From contig JAHLWV010000120.1 of assembly GCA_019057735.1 (NCBI GenBank), forward strand, positions 1-6,771: a DNA stretch of 6,771 bases. The letters are read 5' to 3'. Below are positions 4,955 through 6,771 of this stretch, one piece after another (the stretch's first letter is position 1; each line of letters starts with the position of its first letter). Source of the stretch: Promethearchaeota archaeon. Lineage in GTDB: Archaea > Asgardarchaeota > Lokiarchaeia > Sigynarchaeales > SOKP01. The position numbers and the translations under genes are program-made. The notes beneath the pieces were generated by a model that worked only from the letters and a program-made list of their open reading frames with translations, was not told the origin of the DNA and did not search any database.

Positions 4955-6667
4955 TTGGAAGAAAAAAAGAATATTATAAATGGTGGCGATGTTCTTATCA
5001 AAGCCTTACTTGAAGAAGACGTAAAATATTTATTTGGGATCATTGGTGGTCAGTTTTTAAATATGTTTGATGCAGTATACAAGTGGGGTCGTGAAAAAGG
5101 AATCAACACTGTTATGTTTAGACACGAACAAGCAGCAGCACAAGCAGCTGATGCCTGGGCAAGAGTGACTAATAAACCGGGTATTTGTTTCGGAACTGTT
5201 GGTCCTGGTGCGACTCAACTCGTTCCTGGTGTAGGTGCAGCATGGAGTGATAATATACCAATGATAGTTATAGTACCTCAAGTGAATAGTAAGTTTTCTG
5301 ATTCGTTTACATTACAGGGAAATCTTGACCAAATTACTATGTTTAAACCGATTACCAAATACCAGAAATCAATACGCACAATAGAGGAAGTACCAGATGC
5401 GGTTCAAAAAGTTTTTAGAGAGGCTACTAGTGGGCGTCCAAGACCAGTATTATTAGAGATTTACGAAGATGCGTTTCTCAGTGAAAAAGAAGAGAGTGAA
5501 ATTCCTATAATGTCCCCCGACCAATACCGTTGTATTGAAAAACCAGCTGTAAGCAACGATTTAATACAAAAATCATTAGATTTATTATTAAAAGCTGAGA
5601 AACCACTAATCGTTTCTGGAGGAGGAGTTTCGAGATCAGGAGGATGGGAAGAACTTCAAGAACTTGCCGAATACCTAAAAATTCCTGTCATAACAACAAT
5701 TATGGGCATTGGAACCATTTCAAGCAAATCTGAAAGTTTCATTGGCACGACAATAAATGGTCCAGCTCTAAGAGCTGGTCCTGAAGCTGATGTCGTATTA
5801 GCTCTTGGCTGCAAATTCAGTTTCGCTATGGGACATGGTCAAGAGCCGTTCTGGAAAAATTCTCAGAAAATGATTCAAGTAGATATTGATCCGGGAATAA
5901 TTGGAAGAGCTAAACCCATTACTTTAGGTGTGGTAAGCGATTGCAAACAATTTTTAAAACAGATTCTTGAAGCTACAAAAAAGACTCAAAAGATTGAAAA
6001 CAGACAATGGCTAGACGAATTAACGGATTTAAGAAAAACACAGATGACCGGAATGATGAAAAAAGCAACAAAAGATAAGATTCCAATATTACCTCAAAGA
6101 TTAGTCAAGGATGTCTTAGAATTCATGGATGAGGATGCAGTATTCATTAACGATGGTGGGGATATTGCATGTTATGCTATAGAACAAATTGATTATTATA
6201 AACCAAGACCACCGCTTTCATTCTTACAAGCTGTTGGAATGGGTCATCTGGGGACTTCTGTAGGGTACGGAATTGGAGCGAAGCTGGCAAGACCAGATAG
6301 CCAAGTCATATCAATATCCGGTGACGGTAGTTTTATGATGAATATTCAAGATCTCGAAACTGCTGTTAGATTAGGGTTAAGTAATCTAATCTTTGTTATA
6401 GCAAATAATAGTGCTTGGGGAATGCTTAAATCTGGTCAAAAATTATTTGTGAGTAAGCACTATATTGATGTCGAATTGCCCAATTTTGATTTTGCTAGAT
6501 GTGCTGAAGGATTTGGGTGTTATGGAGAAGTTGTGACTGATCCAAAGGATATTATACCGGCACTTGAAAGAGCTAAAAATTCCGGTAAGCCAGCTGTAAT
6601 TGATGTTAAAACAGCATGGACAATCCCGGATGCAACAAAACTTATGGGAAGTATGGGTATACTTTAA
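4955..6667 (+). CDS. Thiamine-diphosphate-dependent enzyme, acetolactate synthase-like large subunit
   Basis: A complete 570-residue TPP enzyme of the acetolactate synthase, 2-hydroxyacyl-CoA lyase and oxalyl-CoA decarboxylase superfamily. These enzymes cleave or join carbon-carbon bonds next to a carbonyl through a TPP carbanion. Three domains are seen. The pyrimidine-binding domain (about 8-175) has YLFGIIGG and the catalytic Glu58 in FRHEQAAAQAADAWAR, then TVGPGATQLVPG (81-92). The central domain (about 203-340) has IVSGGGVSRSGG and IQVDIDP (307-313). The TPP/Mg domain (about 376-560) has GHLGTSVGYGIGAKLARP, then GDGSF (456-460, Asp457) and NN at 484-485 as metal ligands. The segment after NN reads SAWGMLKSGQ, so Gly494 stands where true acetohydroxyacid synthases have Trp in VRQWQ. 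That weighs against ordinary branched-chain amino acid synthesis, and no regulatory (ACT) subunit gene is visible. An alcohol dehydrogenase gene follows after 15 bases. Family certain; substrate open. Confidence 0.9.
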   Translation: MEEKKNIINGGDVLIKALLEEDVKYLFGIIGGQFLNMFDAVYKWGREKGINTVMFRHEQAAAQAADAWARVTNKPGICFGTVGPGATQLVPGVGAAWSDNIPMIVIVPQVNSKFSDSFTLQGNLDQITMFKPITKYQKSIRTIEEVPDAVQKVFREATSGRPRPVLLEIYEDAFLSEKEESEIPIMSPDQYRCIEKPAVSNDLIQKSLDLLLKAEKPLIVSGGGVSRSGGWEELQELAEYLKIPVITTIMGIGTISSKSESFIGTTINGPALRAGPEADVVLALGCKFSFAMGHGQEPFWKNSQKMIQVDIDPGIIGRAKPITLGVVSDCKQFLKQILEATKKTQKIENRQWLDELTDLRKTQMTGMMKKATKDKIPILPQRLVKDVLEFMDEDAVFINDGGDIACYAIEQIDYYKPRPPLSFLQAVGMGHLGTSVGYGIGAKLARPDSQVISISGDGSFMMNIQDLETAVRLGLSNLIFVIANNSAWGMLKSGQKLFVSKHYIDVELPNFDFARCAEGFGCYGEVVTDPKDIIPALERAKNSGKPAVIDVKTAWTIPDATKLMGSMGIL

Positions 6668-6674
6668 AGGAGGT
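6668..6674 (+). promoter_or_regulatory. Strong ribosome binding site of the dehydrogenase gene
   Basis: AGGAGGT begins directly after the TPP-enzyme stop codon (TAA 6665-6667), eight bases before GTG 6683. It is the most complete Shine-Dalgarno in the window and shows that the next gene is translated from the same mRNA. Confidence 0.8.
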
Positions 6675-6682
6675 TTTTTATC

Positions 6683-6771
6683 GTGAAAGTTGTTATATTT
6701 AAGGGTAAAGAACAAATAGTAATTAAAGATGGTGTTAAACCCGAAATCAAATCCGATGAAGTATTAATTCA
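6683..6771 (+). CDS. Medium-chain (zinc-type) alcohol dehydrogenase, N-terminal fragment cut by the window end
   Basis: Only the first 29 codons are visible. They read MKVVIFKGKEQIVIKDG, then KPEIKSDEVLI at the edge. This is the standard opening of GroES-like medium-chain dehydrogenases: a first strand MKAxxFxG, a second strand ending before a Pro-Glu-Ile-Lys turn, then DEVLIKV. Members oxidise alcohols or reduce aldehydes and ketones with NAD(P), often with a catalytic zinc, but the Cys, His and Rossmann motifs lie beyond the window. The GTG start is fixed by the AGGAGGT eight bases earlier. The 15-base gap from the TPP enzyme implies one operon. A plausible job is reducing an acyloin or aldehyde made by the TPP enzyme, or feeding it a keto substrate; this is inference. 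A non-catalytic quinone oxidoreductase-type relative is the alternative. Confidence 0.75.
   Translation, partial: MKVVIFKGKEQIVIKDGVKPEIKSDEVLI

Noticed and set aside
5057..5281. Minus-strand open frame in the TPP-enzyme gene
   Set aside because: Cys/Thr-rich antisense translation over the conserved catalytic-Glu region of a strongly supported enzyme.
4955..6667. Naming the TPP enzyme ilvB
   Set aside because: The superfamily match is clear, but the acetohydroxyacid synthase Trp is Gly494 and no ilvN-like regulatory subunit or other branched-chain gene is adjacent, so a specific gene symbol is not supported.
6443..6715. Minus-strand open frame across the TPP-enzyme end and dehydrogenase start
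   Set aside because: It overlaps two supported genes and a perfect Shine-Dalgarno, and its translation has no recognisable features.

Overview
The window looks like a piece of an Asgard archaeal (Lokiarchaeia-like) chromosome. The base composition is AT-rich, and a Rab-like small GTPase sits among HEAT-repeat and leucine-rich-repeat scaffold proteins, a mix typical of Asgard genomes. Initiation also looks archaeal. Starts are a mixture of GTG, TTG and ATG. Shine-Dalgarno sites of the AGGTG(AT) or AGGAGGT type appear mainly where a gene follows another closely. First genes are preceded by TATA-like boxes about 45-65 bases upstream. The placement is inferred from gene content; no rRNA or tRNA is present to confirm it.

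Layout. 1-699: the 3' part of a metal-dependent amidohydrolase whose start lies outside the window. 700-911: AT-rich intergenic DNA with a T-rich end tract, a 9-base inverted repeat and a likely promoter. 912-1466: a small HEAT-repeat protein. 1467-1674: a pyrimidine-rich end tract, a very strong TATA-like box and a possible 32-codon leader ORF. 1675-3189: a tight two-gene unit with a Rab-like GTPase followed 12 bases later by a TrmB-like winged-helix protein. 3245-3697 (minus strand): a four-helix membrane protein, convergent with that unit. 3698-3876: a divergent promoter region. 3877-4863: a protein joining HEAT-like helical repeats to three leucine-rich repeats. 4955-6667: a complete thiamine-diphosphate enzyme of the acetolactate synthase-like superfamily. 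6683-6771: the first 29 codons of a medium-chain (zinc-type) alcohol dehydrogenase, starting 15 bases after the TPP enzyme ends and almost certainly in its operon.

How the parts relate. The most suggestive unit is the GTPase with its winged-helix partner, flanked by two repeat-scaffold genes. A nucleotide switch co-expressed with a DNA-binding-type protein could be a GTP-gated regulator or cytoskeletal/membrane module. That is inference from position only. The GTPase combines Rab-family signatures (TIGVDF, KLQIW, YDVT) with an Arf-style DVGG switch II, has Glu where the catalytic Gln is expected, and has no C-terminal cysteine for prenylation. The TPP enzyme and dehydrogenase pair is a separate metabolic operon that could make an acyloin or aldehyde and reduce it. 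Its substrate cannot be read from the sequence, but the tryptophan typical of true acetohydroxyacid synthases is replaced by glycine.
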